NCBI RefSeq assembly: GCF_029839275.1
Contig: NZ_JAOCAH010000001.1
Coordinates: 124,001-188,000 of the forward strand
From: Pseudomonas sp. GD03944
GTDB lineage: Bacteria; Pseudomonadota; Gammaproteobacteria; Pseudomonadales; Pseudomonadaceae
DNA length: 64,000 nt
Reading direction: 5' to 3'
The notes below the pieces were generated by a model. The model did not search any database, was not told the DNA's origin, and worked only from the letters and a program-made list of their open reading frames with translations. Each line of letters begins with the position of its first letter. Position 1 is the stretch's first letter. Made by a program: the position numbers and the translations under genes. This document shows, piece by piece, positions 36,204 to 46,297 of the stretch.

Positions 36204-37113
36204 GTTTTCGCCCGGGGCGATGATCGCCCTGAACGGGATCATCGCGCTGATGATGTTCGGCGTATCCCTTGAGCTGCGGGCCGACGACTTCAAGCGCATC
36301 CTGCGCACGCCCAAGGCCCCGTTGATCGGCATGCTGGTGCAATTCGTGCTGCTGCCGGCCAGTACCTGCCTGCTCACCGTGCTGCTGCCGATCAATCCGG
36401 GTCTGGCCCTGGGCATGATCCTGGTGGCGACCTGCCCGAGCGGCACCTTCTCCAACATCATGACCTGGCTCGGCCGCGGCAACGTGGCGGTGTCGGCCAG
36501 CGTCACCGCCGTGTCCAGCGTCAGCGCCGGCGTGCTGACCCCGCTGAACTTCGCGCTCTATGCCGGGCTGAACCCGGAGACCCGGGCGCTGCTGACGGAA
36601 ATCAGCATCGACCCGGTGGAGCTGGTACTGATGGTGCTGCTGGTCCTGGTGCTGCCCATGGTCGCCGGGATGTTCACCGGCCGCCGCTGGCCACGGGTCG
36701 CCCAACGCCTGGAAAAACCGCTGCGCCAGGTCTCGCTGCTGGTGATGCTGGTGTTCGTCGGGGTGGCGCTGAGCAAGAACTTCGACCAATTCACCGAGTA
36801 CTTCCACCTGTTCTTCTGGCTGGTGGTGCTGCTCAACAGCCTGGCGTTGCTGCTTGGCTACGTCTGCGCCCGGCTCTGGCGCCTGGCCGAGGCCGATGTG
36901 CGGGCCGTCACCCTGGAAACCGGGATTCACAACTCGGGCCTGGGCATGGCGCTGATCTTCACCTTCTTCCCCCAGGCCGGCGGCATGTTGCTGATCGCCG
37001 CGTTCTGGGGCTGCTGGCAGTTGATCTCCGGGCTGGCCCTGGCGCTGTTCTGGTCGCGCCGTGCGCCGAAGGACGCCCACCCGGCTGCCCTGGACCGAGC
37101 CGCGCAACCATGA
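36184..37113 (+). CDS. Bile acid:sodium symporter-family (BASS) transporter
   Basis: 309 aa, about nine or ten TM helices, inner membrane. Characteristic BASS features are the early IIALMMFGVSLELRADDF, the conserved CPSGTFSNIMTWLGRGNVAVS block (crossover helix region) and ETGIHNSGLGMALI. Members import organic anions with sodium. It overlaps the monooxygenase stop by 20 nt and the next gene by 4 nt (ATGA). The open frame begins much earlier (35932), but that is the shadow frame of the monooxygenase. The substrate is presumably linked to the monooxygenase. Confidence 0.85.
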   Translation: MPAVNLEFSPGAMIALNGIIALMMFGVSLELRADDFKRILRTPKAPLIGMLVQFVLLPASTCLLTVLLPINPGLALGMILVATCPSGTFSNIMTWLGRGNVAVSASVTAVSSVSAGVLTPLNFALYAGLNPETRALLTEISIDPVELVLMVLLVLVLPMVAGMFTGRRWPRVAQRLEKPLRQVSLLVMLVFVGVALSKNFDQFTEYFHLFFWLVVLLNSLALLLGYVCARLWRLAEADVRAVTLETGIHNSGLGMALIFTFFPQAGGMLLIAAFWGCWQLISGLALALFWSRRAPKDAHPAALDRAAQP

Positions 37114-37892
37114 CCGTCACCCTGATCACCGGGGCCGCCAGCGGCCTTGGCTGGCAACTCGCCCAGGCCTGTCACCAGCGTGGCGACAGCCTGCTGCTGA
37201 CCGACATCAACGGCGAAGGCCTGGCCCGACGCGTGGCCGAGCTGGGCAGCGGCCGTGTGCTGGGCATCGCCGGCGACATCACCGACCCGGCCCTGCACGC
37301 CGAGCTGCTGGAAGCCTGCACGACGCAGCTCGGCGGCCTCGACCTGCTGATCAACAACGCCGGGATCACCCACCGTTCGCCGACCTGCCGCACCTCGCCT
37401 GCCGTGTTCCGCCAGGTCATGGCCGTGGACTACCAGGCGCCCCTGGAGCTGACGCTGAGCGCCCTGCCGCTGCTGCGCCAGCGCCAGGGGCAGATCGTCA
37501 CCATCGGTTCCATGGCCGGCTGGATGCCGGTGCTCGGTCGCGCCGGCTACTGCGCGGCCAAGGCGGCGCTGAGCCAGGGTTTCGAAGTGCTGCGCGCCGA
37601 AGTGGCGCGGGACGGCGTCGGCCTGCTGATGGTCTACCCCAGCTTTCTCGACACACCCATCGAGCAGCACGCCCTCGGCGCGGACGGCCAGCCGGCGCGC
37701 CATGCCCGCTCGACCATCGGCCGCGTGCGCGGTGCCGACTGGATGGCCGCGCGCATTCTCGAGGCCCAGGCAGGACGCCGCGAGCGGCTGTTTCCCGACC
37801 CCGGCAGCCTGCTGGCCAGCCTGCTCTGGCGCCTGGCACCTGGGTTCTATTACCGGCAGATGGCCCGGCGCTTCGCCGGGGAAATGGAGTGA
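37110..37892 (+). CDS. Short-chain dehydrogenase/reductase
   Basis: 260 aa classical SDR. TGAASGLG at 7-14, NNAG near 86-89, catalytic Ser in GSMAG and YCAAK as the Tyr-Lys pair. Asp after the second strand (LLLTDINGEG) suggests NAD(H). Translationally coupled on both sides: ATGA overlap with the transporter and a 1-nt overlap (TGATG) with the permease. Probably oxidises or reduces an intermediate of the pathway started by the monooxygenase. Confidence 0.85.
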   Translation: MTVTLITGAASGLGWQLAQACHQRGDSLLLTDINGEGLARRVAELGSGRVLGIAGDITDPALHAELLEACTTQLGGLDLLINNAGITHRSPTCRTSPAVFRQVMAVDYQAPLELTLSALPLLRQRQGQIVTIGSMAGWMPVLGRAGYCAAKAALSQGFEVLRAEVARDGVGLLMVYPSFLDTPIEQHALGADGQPARHARSTIGRVRGADWMAARILEAQAGRRERLFPDPGSLLASLLWRLAPGFYYRQMARRFAGEME

Positions 37893-38629
37893 TGGAGGGC
37901 GCCTGGGCGCTCCTGGGCATCGCGATCCTGCTGGCCTACACCCTGGAAGCCATCACCGGGTTCGGCAGCGTGGTGATCGCCCTGGCCCTGGGCGCCCTGT
38001 TGCTGCCGATCGAGCACTTGCTGCCGATCCTGGTGCCGCTCAACCTCTGCATGAGCGGCTACCTCAGTTGGCGTTATCGCCGGCTGATCGACCGCCGCCT
38101 GCTGCTGGGCACGATTTTGCCGGGCATGCTGCTCGGCACCGTCGCCGGCTACGCCCTGCTGCCCTGGGTGGACGGCGCGTCGCTCAAGCACGGCTTCGGC
38201 GTACTGATCCTGTGGTTCGCTGGCCGCGAGCTGTGGCGCCTGTACCGTCACGCCCCCGTCCGCAGCCGCACGCCAAGCTGGGTGATGCGCCTGGCCACCG
38301 GCGCGGCGGGTATCTGCCATGGCCTGTTCGCCTCCGGCGGCCCGTTGCTGGTCTATGCCCTGGCCAGCTCGGACCTGAACAAAGCCCGGCTGCGCGCCAC
38401 CCTGATCAGCGTCTGGTTCACCCTCAACAGCCTGCTGACCCTGGCCTTTCTCTTCGATGGCCGCCTGCTGCCGGCGCTGCCGCAGATTGCCGCCTACCTG
38501 CCGTTGCTGCTGGTCGGCATCGTCCTGGGCGAACACCTGTACCGAGGCCTCGGCGAGCGGCAGTTTCGCGTCGCCACCTACCTGATCCTCCTGGTGGCTG
38601 GCACGGTCCTGCTTTTACCGGGTTTCTGA
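37892..38629 (+). CDS. TauE/SafE-family permease
   Basis: 245 aa with about seven or eight TM helices. The start MEGAWALLGIAILLAYTLEAITGFGSVVIALALGALLLPIEHLLPILVPLN shows the TauE/SafE repeat (a GFG motif in the first half); a related motif is in GICHGLFASGGPLLVYALA in the second half. The family exports sulfite, sulfoacetate and other anions. Last gene of the four-gene operon. If the operon degrades an organosulfur compound, this would be the exit route for sulfite, but that is inference. Confidence 0.8.
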   Translation: MEGAWALLGIAILLAYTLEAITGFGSVVIALALGALLLPIEHLLPILVPLNLCMSGYLSWRYRRLIDRRLLLGTILPGMLLGTVAGYALLPWVDGASLKHGFGVLILWFAGRELWRLYRHAPVRSRTPSWVMRLATGAAGICHGLFASGGPLLVYALASSDLNKARLRATLISVWFTLNSLLTLAFLFDGRLLPALPQIAAYLPLLLVGIVLGEHLYRGLGERQFRVATYLILLVAGTVLLLPGF

Positions 38630-38671
38630 TGCACCGGTGCCCGGGGCGAGCACCTTGAAGCGCCGGCCTGA

Positions 38672-40066
<1,395 letters not shown>

Positions 40067-40073
40067 GGCGCCT

Positions 40074-40326
40074 GTGGGAGCGGCGCGGGCCTTGTGCCCG
40101 CGTCGCCGCGGTCCTGTAGGAGCGGCTTCAGCCGCGAGCTCGGCGGCATCATGGTCACCGCCGCTACGACGGGAAACCAAAAAGCTCGCGGACAAGTCCG
40201 CTCCTACGGTAAGACCACCCCACCGTAGACACCCCGTAGGAGAGGCCTTGGCCTCGAGCTCGGCGGCATCGTGGTCACTGCAACTGCGACGGACAGCCAA
40301 AAGCTCGCGGACAAGTCCGCTCCTAC
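40074..40326. repeat. REP array: five palindromic units in two composite pairs
   Basis: Forward REPs at about 40074-40107 (GTGGGAGCGGCGCGGGCC type), 40116-40140 and 40236-40260; reverse REPs at 40183-40207 and 40302-40326 (both AGCTCGCGGACAAGTCCGCT then CCTAC). The two forward/reverse pairs share a similar interior (AGCTCGGCGGCATCNTGGTCAC), so the roughly 91-bp composite has been duplicated and has since diverged. This is the Pseudomonas GTAGGAGCGGCTTCAGCCGCGA REP family, which sits at gene 3' ends and can stabilise mRNA or bind DNA gyrase/IHF. Confidence 0.9.
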
Positions 40327-40354
40327 AGGGGGGTGTCCGCGAGGTCTTCGGGCC

Positions 40355-41269
40355 TCAGGCGATCAGGCGTTCGCGCAACCGCCCGAGCATGCCCATCAGG
40401 CTGCCGACCTTTTCCCGGTCCCGGTCTTCCTGGGGTTGATCGGCCAGACGCGTCACCACCTGCGCCGGCTGGGCGCGCCACAGCAGGACCTGCTCGGCGG
40501 CCGCCTTCAGGCCTTTCTCGAACAGACCGCGGCGGATCGGCTTGGGCAAGTAGCGGAAGATCTGCGCTTCGTTGATCAGCTTGAGCAGCGCCTGGGTGTC
40601 GCAGAACGGCGTCACCACCACGCTGAGCAACCGCGGGTGGGCCTGGGCCAGGGTCTTGAGCAATGGCGCGACGTCTTCGCCGGACAGTTTGAGGTCACTG
40701 ACCAGCAGGTCCACCGGCTCGCGATTGAGCATCTCCAGGGCCTCCGGCAGGTTGCGCACGCGCAGCAGCGTATGGCCACCTTCCACGCAGAAGTCGCCGA
40801 CGGCGGTGAGCGTGTCCGGGTCTTCGTCCAGCAACAGCACGCTCAACGGCGCGGCCAGGCGGCTGGTGGTCGGCAGGACCGGCGCCTGGGCCTGGCGCGC
40901 GGCGATTTCGGCGGCCTGGCGCAGGGTGAAGGCCATTTCCTGCTGGTCCCAGGGCTTGGTCAGGTAACGGAAGATGCCGCCGCTGTTCAGCGCCTCCACC
41001 GCCGCGTCCAGGTCCGAATAGCCGGTCAGCAGGATGCGCAGGGTTTCCGGGGCGATCTCCCGGGCCTGGGTCAGCAGCTCGGCGCCGGTCATCTGCGGCA
41101 TGCGCTGGTCGCTGACGATGATGTGCACCGGCTCGCTGCGCAGGCGCTCCAGGGCCCGCAGCGGGTCGCTTTCGGTGAGGACTTCGTACTGGCGGCGGAA
41201 CTGCATCGCCAGGCTGCGCAGGATGCGCTCTTCGTCGTCGACGAACAGGATGCGGATGGGTGCGGTCAT
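40355..41269 (-). CDS. Response regulator with two receiver domains
   Basis: 304 aa. REC1 at 5-120 with D11-D12, phosphoacceptor D54 (IIVSDQRMPQMTG) and K105. REC2 at 140-260 has acidic D148/D150 and D192 in LLVSDLKLSG, with K243 in the LPKP motif. No DNA-binding or enzymatic output domain is seen; the C-terminal tail is a short helical, charged segment. Starts one base after the stop of the CBS-domain kinase gene, so the two form a two-component pair. Output is probably protein-protein contact or phosphotransfer. Confidence 0.85.
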   Translation of the reverse strand: MTAPIRILFVDDEERILRSLAMQFRRQYEVLTESDPLRALERLRSEPVHIIVSDQRMPQMTGAELLTQAREIAPETLRILLTGYSDLDAAVEALNSGGIFRYLTKPWDQQEMAFTLRQAAEIAARQAQAPVLPTTSRLAAPLSVLLLDEDPDTLTAVGDFCVEGGHTLLRVRNLPEALEMLNREPVDLLVSDLKLSGEDVAPLLKTLAQAHPRLLSVVVTPFCDTQALLKLINEAQIFRYLPKPIRRGLFEKGLKAAAEQVLLWRAQPAQVVTRLADQPQEDRDREKVGSLMGMLGRLRERLIA

Positions 41270-41270
41270 G

Positions 41271-42587
41271 TCAGGCGCTCCGTTGCAGTTCGGTGATCGC
41301 CACGGCCGTTTCCGGCCGCGGCAGGCGGATCAGGAAGCGCGTACCGCGCCCCGGCTCGGAGGCCACGCGGATCTGCCCGCCGTGGTCCTGGATGATCTTG
41401 AAGCTGATCGACAGGCCCAGCCCCGTACCCTGGCCGACCGGCTTGGTGGTGAAAAACGGGTCGAAGATCTTCGACAGTACCTGGGGCGGCATGCCGCGGC
41501 CGTTGTCCTGGACGGAGATGAACACCGCGCCGTCATCGGCCCAGCTCTTCACCAGCACCTGACCGAAGCCGTCAATGGCCTGGGCGGCGTTGGTGAACAG
41601 GTTGAGCAGCACCTGGTTGATCTGCGACGGCGCACAAGGGATGCGCGGCAGGTCGCCGAGCAGGAGCACCACCTCGGCCTTGTCCTTGATGCTGTTGCGG
41701 GCGATCACCAGGGCGCTGCGGATGCACTCGTTGATGTCCACCTCTTCGCTCATGGCCCGGTCCAGGCGCGCGAAGTTCTTCAGCCCCACCACCAGCTCGG
41801 CGATCTGCTCCAGGCCATACAGGGTGTCGCCGAACAGCTGGTTGAGGTCATCGGCCAGCAGCTCCGGCGCCGCGGCCTGCCGGGCGCTGGCGGCCGTTTC
41901 CAGGGCGCTGGCCAGCCGCGCTTCGTCGCATTGCGGATCGGCCAGGCAGTCGGCCAGGGCCGCCTGGGCAGCCGCCAGTTCGAACAGCGGCGTGGTGAGC
42001 TCACGCAGCAGTTGCACGTTGTTCTTCACGTAGCCCAGGGGGGTGTTCAGCTCATGGGCGACCCCGGCCACCATCTGCCCGAGCGAGGCCATCTTCTCCG
42101 ACTGCACCAGTTGGGTCTGGGACTCCTTGAGTTCCACTAGGGCCTTGCGCAACACGCCGTTGCGCTGGGCGATGCGCGCTTCCATGGCCTTGAGCAGGTC
42201 GAGCACCGTGCCCAGCCCCTGATAGAGCCCCTGCTGGTCGACCAGGATGAAGTCTTCGGTGATCGGGTATTTCAGTTGCCCGGTGATCTGCTTCGCCGCA
42301 TCTTCCAGGCTGGTGTCGAGGCTGACGGTGAGCGGCCTCGGGTTCATCACCTCGCGCACCGGGTGGCGCCCGCGCAGGTCGCGGCCGAAGCGTTGCATGA
42401 AGATATCCTGCAAGGTGGTGCGGCTGACCAGCCCGAGCGGGCGGCCTGCGCCATCGACGATGGGCAGGGACAGGAACGCCTTGTGTTCCGGGGTCAGCAA
42501 GCGGTCCGCGACATCCGCGACGCTCATGTCCGGTGGCAAACCCGCAACCGGTCTGAGCAAGCGCGCCAGAGCGCTGGCAGTGGTCAT
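41271..42587 (-). CDS. Soluble sensor histidine kinase with CBS pair
   Basis: 438 aa with no TM helix, so cytoplasmic. The N-terminal CBS pair (about 10-135: [38 protein letters not shown]) may bind adenine nucleotides; a coiled coil is at about 135-168, HisKA has H178 in [11 protein letters not shown], and HATPase has DNGRGMP and GTGLGLSI. Likely senses an intracellular ligand and phosphorylates the adjacent two-receiver regulator. The frame extends to 42647, but the ATG at 42587 gives a clean N-terminus. Divergent from eutB. Confidence 0.85.
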   Translation of the reverse strand: MTTASALARLLRPVAGLPPDMSVADVADRLLTPEHKAFLSLPIVDGAGRPLGLVSRTTLQDIFMQRFGRDLRGRHPVREVMNPRPLTVSLDTSLEDAAKQITGQLKYPITEDFILVDQQGLYQGLGTVLDLLKAMEARIAQRNGVLRKALVELKESQTQLVQSEKMASLGQMVAGVAHELNTPLGYVKNNVQLLRELTTPLFELAAAQAALADCLADPQCDEARLASALETAASARQAAAPELLADDLNQLFGDTLYGLEQIAELVVGLKNFARLDRAMSEEVDINECIRSALVIARNSIKDKAEVVLLLGDLPRIPCAPSQINQVLLNLFTNAAQAIDGFGQVLVKSWADDGAVFISVQDNGRGMPPQVLSKIFDPFFTTKPVGQGTGLGLSISFKIIQDHGGQIRVASEPGRGTRFLIRLPRPETAVAITELQRSA

Positions 42588-42953
42588 TGAGGGGGCTCTC
42601 CCTGACGTTGGAAAGCCGACATTCAAACAGCACCAAGTTGCCATCATGTGACACTTTTCACGTCTGCGGCGCGTGGCGGGCTGTCGGTCATCATTCGGTC
42701 ACAGTGGTCTAGGCCAACGCACCGAAAGCATTTGCCCTCGACGGAATCTGCACCAGAATGAATCAGGCCTGTCCTACGCTGTGGGGACGGCGCCCGCCGC
42801 CTCGCCACATACGCCGGGATTGCCCGGCCCTGGCACGGGCGCTGCACGGCAAGCCCGGGCCGGTACGAAGCCATCGCCCGGCTGGCCGCCCCGCCGACAG
42901 GCCCCCTGCACGGCCACGACACGCGTCATCTGCAGCGACCGGGAGCACGCCCC
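42588..42953. other. Intergenic region between the CBS-kinase gene and eutB
   Basis: 366 bp between divergent genes. Near the eutB side it contains a sigma-54-like element (42831-42847). The rest holds no recognisable repeat, RNA gene or credible ORF; open frames running into eutB are low-complexity Arg/Ala/Pro. Confidence 0.4.
42831..42847 (+). promoter_or_regulatory. Candidate sigma-54 promoter of eutBC
   Basis: TGGCACGGGCGCTGCAC matches TGGCACG-N4-TTGCA with exact GG-N10-GC spacing and one mismatch in the -12 box. It is about 107 bp before the eutB ATG. Ethanolamine catabolism in P. aeruginosa depends on RpoN and the enhancer-binding protein EatR, which makes the site plausible; no EatR-type gene is in this window. 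Confidence 0.45.
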
Positions 42954-44348
42954 ATGCCTTACCAGACCCACATCGGCGCCCTGCACTACCGTTTCGCCGA
43001 TCTCAAGACCCTGCTGGCCAAGGCCAGTCCCGCGCGCTCGGGCGACTACCTCGCCGGCCTGGCCGCCGCGACCTACGAGGAACGCATGGCGGCCAAGCTG
43101 GCCCTGGCCGACGTGCCGCTCAAGCGCTTTCTCGACGAAGCGCTGATCCCCTACGAACGCGACGAAGTCACCCGCCTGATCATCGACCGCCATGACGTGC
43201 AGGCCTTCGCCCCCATCAGCCACCTGACCGTGGGCGACCTGCGCGACTGGTTGCTGCTGGACAGCACCGACAGCGCCACCCTGAGCCGCGTGGCCCCGGG
43301 CATCACCCCGGAAATGGCGGCCGCGGTGAGCAAACTGATGCGCAACCAGGACCTGATCCTGGTGGCCCGCAAATGCCGGGTGGTCAGCGCCTTTCGCAAC
43401 ACCCTGGGCCTGCCCGGCCACCTCGCCGTGCGCCTGCAGCCCAACCATCCCACCGACGACGTGCGCGGCATCGCCGCCAGCCTGCTCGACGGGCTGCTCT
43501 ACGGCTCGGGCGACGCCACCGTGGGCATCAACCCGGCCAGCGACTCGCTGCCGACCCTGATGCGCCTGTGGCAGATGATGGACGAGGTGCGCCAGCACTT
43601 CGAGATTCCCATGCAAAGCTGCGTGCTGACCCATGTCACCACGCAGATCCAGGCCATCGAGGCCGGCGCGCCGGTGGACCTGGTGTTCCAGTCCATTGCC
43701 GGCAGCGAGAAGACCAACAGCAGCTTCGGTGTGACCCTGGACATCCTGCGTGAGGCCCACGAGGCGGCCCTGTCGCTGCAGCGCGGCACGGTGGGCGACA
43801 ACTGCATGTACTTCGAGACCGGCCAGGGCAGCGCGCTGTCCGCCGGCGGCCACCATGGTGTCGACCAGCAGACCTGCGAGGCCCGCGCCTATGCGGTGGC
43901 CCGGGAATTCCGCCCCCTGCTGGTGAACACCGTGGTCGGTTTCATCGGCCCGGAATACCTGTACGACGGCAAGCAGATCATCCGCGCCGGCCTGGAAGAC
44001 CACTTCTGCGCCAAGCTGCTCGGCCTGCCCATGGGCTGCGACGTCTGCTACACCAACCACGCCGAAGCCGACCAGGACGACATGGACACCCTGCTGACCC
44101 TGCTGGGCGCGGCCGGGATCAACTTCATCATGGGCATCCCGGGGGCCGACGACATTATGCTCAATTACCAGAGCACCTCGTTCCACGACGCCCTGTACCT
44201 GCGTAGCGTGCTGGGCCTGAAACGCGCCCCGGAATTCGACGCCTGGCTGGCGCGCATGGCGATCACCGAGCCGTCCGGCGCTCTGCGCGAGATCGGCCGC
44301 GGCCACCACCTGCTGCAACAGCTGCCGCACCTGTCCGGCGCCGCCTGA
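42954..44348 (+). CDS. eutB: Ethanolamine ammonia-lyase, large subunit
   Basis: 464 aa. With EutC and adenosylcobalamin it splits ethanolamine to acetaldehyde and ammonia. EutB hallmarks: NPASDSLPTLMRLWQM, QSIAGSEKTNSSFGVTL, YFETGQGSALSAGGHHGVDQ and the C-terminal GIPGADDIMLNYQSTSFHD. No microcompartment shell gene is near, in line with Pseudomonas, which uses a short eutBC system without compartments. eutC begins 10 nt later. Confidence 0.95.
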   Translation: MPYQTHIGALHYRFADLKTLLAKASPARSGDYLAGLAAATYEERMAAKLALADVPLKRFLDEALIPYERDEVTRLIIDRHDVQAFAPISHLTVGDLRDWLLLDSTDSATLSRVAPGITPEMAAAVSKLMRNQDLILVARKCRVVSAFRNTLGLPGHLAVRLQPNHPTDDVRGIAASLLDGLLYGSGDATVGINPASDSLPTLMRLWQMMDEVRQHFEIPMQSCVLTHVTTQIQAIEAGAPVDLVFQSIAGSEKTNSSFGVTLDILREAHEAALSLQRGTVGDNCMYFETGQGSALSAGGHHGVDQQTCEARAYAVAREFRPLLVNTVVGFIGPEYLYDGKQIIRAGLEDHFCAKLLGLPMGCDVCYTNHAEADQDDMDTLLTLLGAAGINFIMGIPGADDIMLNYQSTSFHDALYLRSVLGLKRAPEFDAWLARMAITEPSGALREIGRGHHLLQQLPHLSGAA

Positions 44349-44358
44349 GGAGTCCAGC

Positions 44359-45141
44359 ATGCCCCCACGCAAGAGCGACCTGACCCAGCACAACCCCTGG
44401 GACGACCTGCGCGCCCACACCTCGGCGCGCATCGCCCTGGGCCGGGTGGGCAGCAGCCTGCCCACCGCCGAGGTGCTGAAATTCGGCCTGGCCCATGCCC
44501 AGGCGCGGGATGCCGTGCACCGCCCGCTGGACTTCGACGAACTGCAGCAGCAACTCAGCGAGGACGGCTTTCGCACACTGCGCGTGCACAGCCAGGCCAG
44601 CGACCGTCAGGCCTACCTGCTGCGCCCCGATCACGGCCGCCTGCTGCACCCGGACTGCCAGGCGCGACTGGAGAGCGAGCCACCGGCACCGGAACTGGCC
44701 CTGGTGATTGCCGACGGGTTGTCTTCGATCGCCGTGCAACGCCACGCCCTGCCCCTGCTCCAGGCCTTCCGCGAACGCTTCGATACCGACTGGGCCGCAA
44801 CCCCGGTGGTGCTCGCCGAACAGGGCCGGGTGGCGATCGGCGACGGCATCGGCGTGGCCCTGCGCGCGCGCCTGGTGATCGTACTGATCGGTGAGCGCCC
44901 GGGCCTGACCTCGCCGGACAGCCTGGGCCTGTACATCACCTACGCGCCACAGCCCGAGACCATGGACAGCCAGCGCAACTGCATCTCCAACGTGCGCCCG
45001 CAAGGCCTGCCCTACGCCCTGGCGGCGCACAAGCTGGAGTACCTGGCGCGCCAGGCCCTGCGCCTGCAACTGTCCGGCGTCGCCCTGAAGGACGACAGCA
45101 ACCTGCAGGAGGTGGCGCCCCTCGACGGACGCCCGCACTGA
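44359..45141 (+). CDS. eutC: Ethanolamine ammonia-lyase, small subunit
   Basis: 260 aa cobalamin-binding subunit. N-terminal NPWDDLRAHTSARIALGRVGSSLPTAEVLKFGLAHAQARDAVH, central LVIADGLSSIAVQRHALPLL and the C-terminal GLYITYAPQPETMDSQRNCISNVRPQGL are family-specific. Coupled to eutB. The usual Pseudomonas companions (ethanolamine permease Eat, aldehyde dehydrogenase, EatR) are not adjacent, so they must be elsewhere. Confidence 0.95.
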   Translation: MPPRKSDLTQHNPWDDLRAHTSARIALGRVGSSLPTAEVLKFGLAHAQARDAVHRPLDFDELQQQLSEDGFRTLRVHSQASDRQAYLLRPDHGRLLHPDCQARLESEPPAPELALVIADGLSSIAVQRHALPLLQAFRERFDTDWAATPVVLAEQGRVAIGDGIGVALRARLVIVLIGERPGLTSPDSLGLYITYAPQPETMDSQRNCISNVRPQGLPYALAAHKLEYLARQALRLQLSGVALKDDSNLQEVAPLDGRPH

Positions 45142-45195
45142 CAAATCGGCGCAACAGGGATATGGTGAAGGCTCACCTTCTGAAGGATGCCGACC

Positions 45196-45372
45196 ATGCC
45201 CTGGTATATCTGGCTACTGATCATCCTCGTTATGGGTTCCATCGTGGGCGGACTGATGGTCCTGCTGCGCACGGCCAAACCCTTGCCCCTGACCGACGAG
45301 CAATTGGAAAAGGTCCGCAAGCGCAAGCTCGAAATGGAAGCCCAGGACGCCAAGGACGCCAGCCAGCGCTGA
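45196..45372 (+). CDS. Small DUF2897-family membrane protein
   Basis: 58 aa: one N-terminal TM helix (WYIWLLIILVMGSIVGGLMVLL) followed by a charged cytoplasmic tail rich in Lys, Glu and Gln. The start at 45196 is chosen over 45187 because GAAGGA (45182-45187) is then 8 nt upstream; the earlier ATG overlaps that Shine-Dalgarno sequence. A family of unknown function. Followed by a GC-rich stem-loop. Confidence 0.75.
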   Translation: MPWYIWLLIILVMGSIVGGLMVLLRTAKPLPLTDEQLEKVRKRKLEMEAQDAKDASQR

Positions 45373-45380
45373 CGCGCCGC

Positions 45381-45404
45381 CGGCCGGCCTGAGCAGGCCG
45401 GCCG
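45381..45404 (+). terminator. GC-rich stem-loop after the DUF2897 gene
   Basis: 10-bp perfect stem CGGCCGGCCT/AGGCCGGCCG with loop GAGC, 8 bp after the stop. Followed by CTCCCTCCC rather than a T-run, so termination strength is uncertain. Confidence 0.5.
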
Positions 45405-45529
45405 CTCCCTCCCGATCTCCCTGAGCGGCGCTGTGTGCCGACTCGGTCACGCCGTTTTCACGCCACGCGCCAGCGCCTTGAGCGCCCTCCAGACGCCCCG
45501 CTACACTGCGGCCTCGACAAGGAGGCGCC

Positions 45530-46297
45530 ATGCCGCTGCACCTGAGATTGCTGTTCCCCGGCCTGGGACTGGGAATGGGCCTTGCCCTGGGTTTCATCCA
45601 ACCGCTCGGCGTGGTCGCGGGGGTGCTGCTGATCGCCCTGCTGCTGTTCGCCGACAAACACCTGCCGGCGCCACTGTGGTGGGTGCTGAGCCTGGTAGTC
45701 GGTGTGGCCCTGGCCGCCCACCTGGTGCCCGGCTTCCAGCCCTGGGCGCTGTCGCCGCCCCTGCGCCTGAGTGATGACGCACCGCCCTATGGACTACGCC
45801 TGTCCTGGGACAAGCTGCTGCTGGGCCTGAGCTTGCTGGCGTGGTGGCTGAGCCAGTCACACTCGACCCGATCGGAAACCGGCAAGGCCCTAGGCGTGGC
45901 GCTGCTGACCCTGCTGACGGTGCCGCTGCTGGCCCTGGGACTGGGCCTGGTCGGCTGGAAACCCAAGTGGCCGGACGCCGAGTGGCTGATGCTGTGGCTG
46001 GCGATCAACCTGGGCGTCACCGTGCTGGCGGAAGAACTGCTGTTCCGCGGCCTGTTGCAGACCCGCCTGGTGCAGTGGCTCGGGCCTTGGCCGGGCGTGC
46101 TACTGACGGCGCTGCTGTTCGGTGCGGTGCACGCCCCGTTCAGCCCGCTGTTCGCGGTGATCGCCGGGATTGCTGGCCTGGGTTACGGGCTGGTGTTCCA
46201 TTACAGCGGGCGCCTGAGCCTGGCCATTGCCCTGCACCTGGCGGTCAATCTGCTGCATCTGTTGCTGCTGAGCTATCCACTGCGGCTGCCGGTCTGA
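45530..46297 (+). CDS. CPBP-family intramembrane metalloprotease
   Basis: 255 aa, about eight TM helices. The CPBP/Rce1 motifs are complete: E168-E169-x3-R173 (AEELLFRG), H201 in FGAVHAP and H236 in HLAVN, so a glutamate/histidine-based membrane protease is expected. Some family members process prenylated proteins or peptides; the substrate here is unknown. The last 53 bp overlap the convergent binding-protein gene. Confidence 0.83.
   Translation: MPLHLRLLFPGLGLGMGLALGFIQPLGVVAGVLLIALLLFADKHLPAPLWWVLSLVVGVALAAHLVPGFQPWALSPPLRLSDDAPPYGLRLSWDKLLLGLSLLAWWLSQSHSTRSETGKALGVALLTLLTVPLLALGLGLVGWKPKWPDAEWLMLWLAINLGVTVLAEELLFRGLLQTRLVQWLGPWPGVLLTALLFGAVHAPFSPLFAVIAGIAGLGYGLVFHYSGRLSLAIALHLAVNLLHLLLLSYPLRLPV

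Noticed and set aside
40074..40326. CRISPR array
   Set aside because: Repeats are palindromic REPs in alternating orientation with similar, not unique, interiors, and there are no cas genes.
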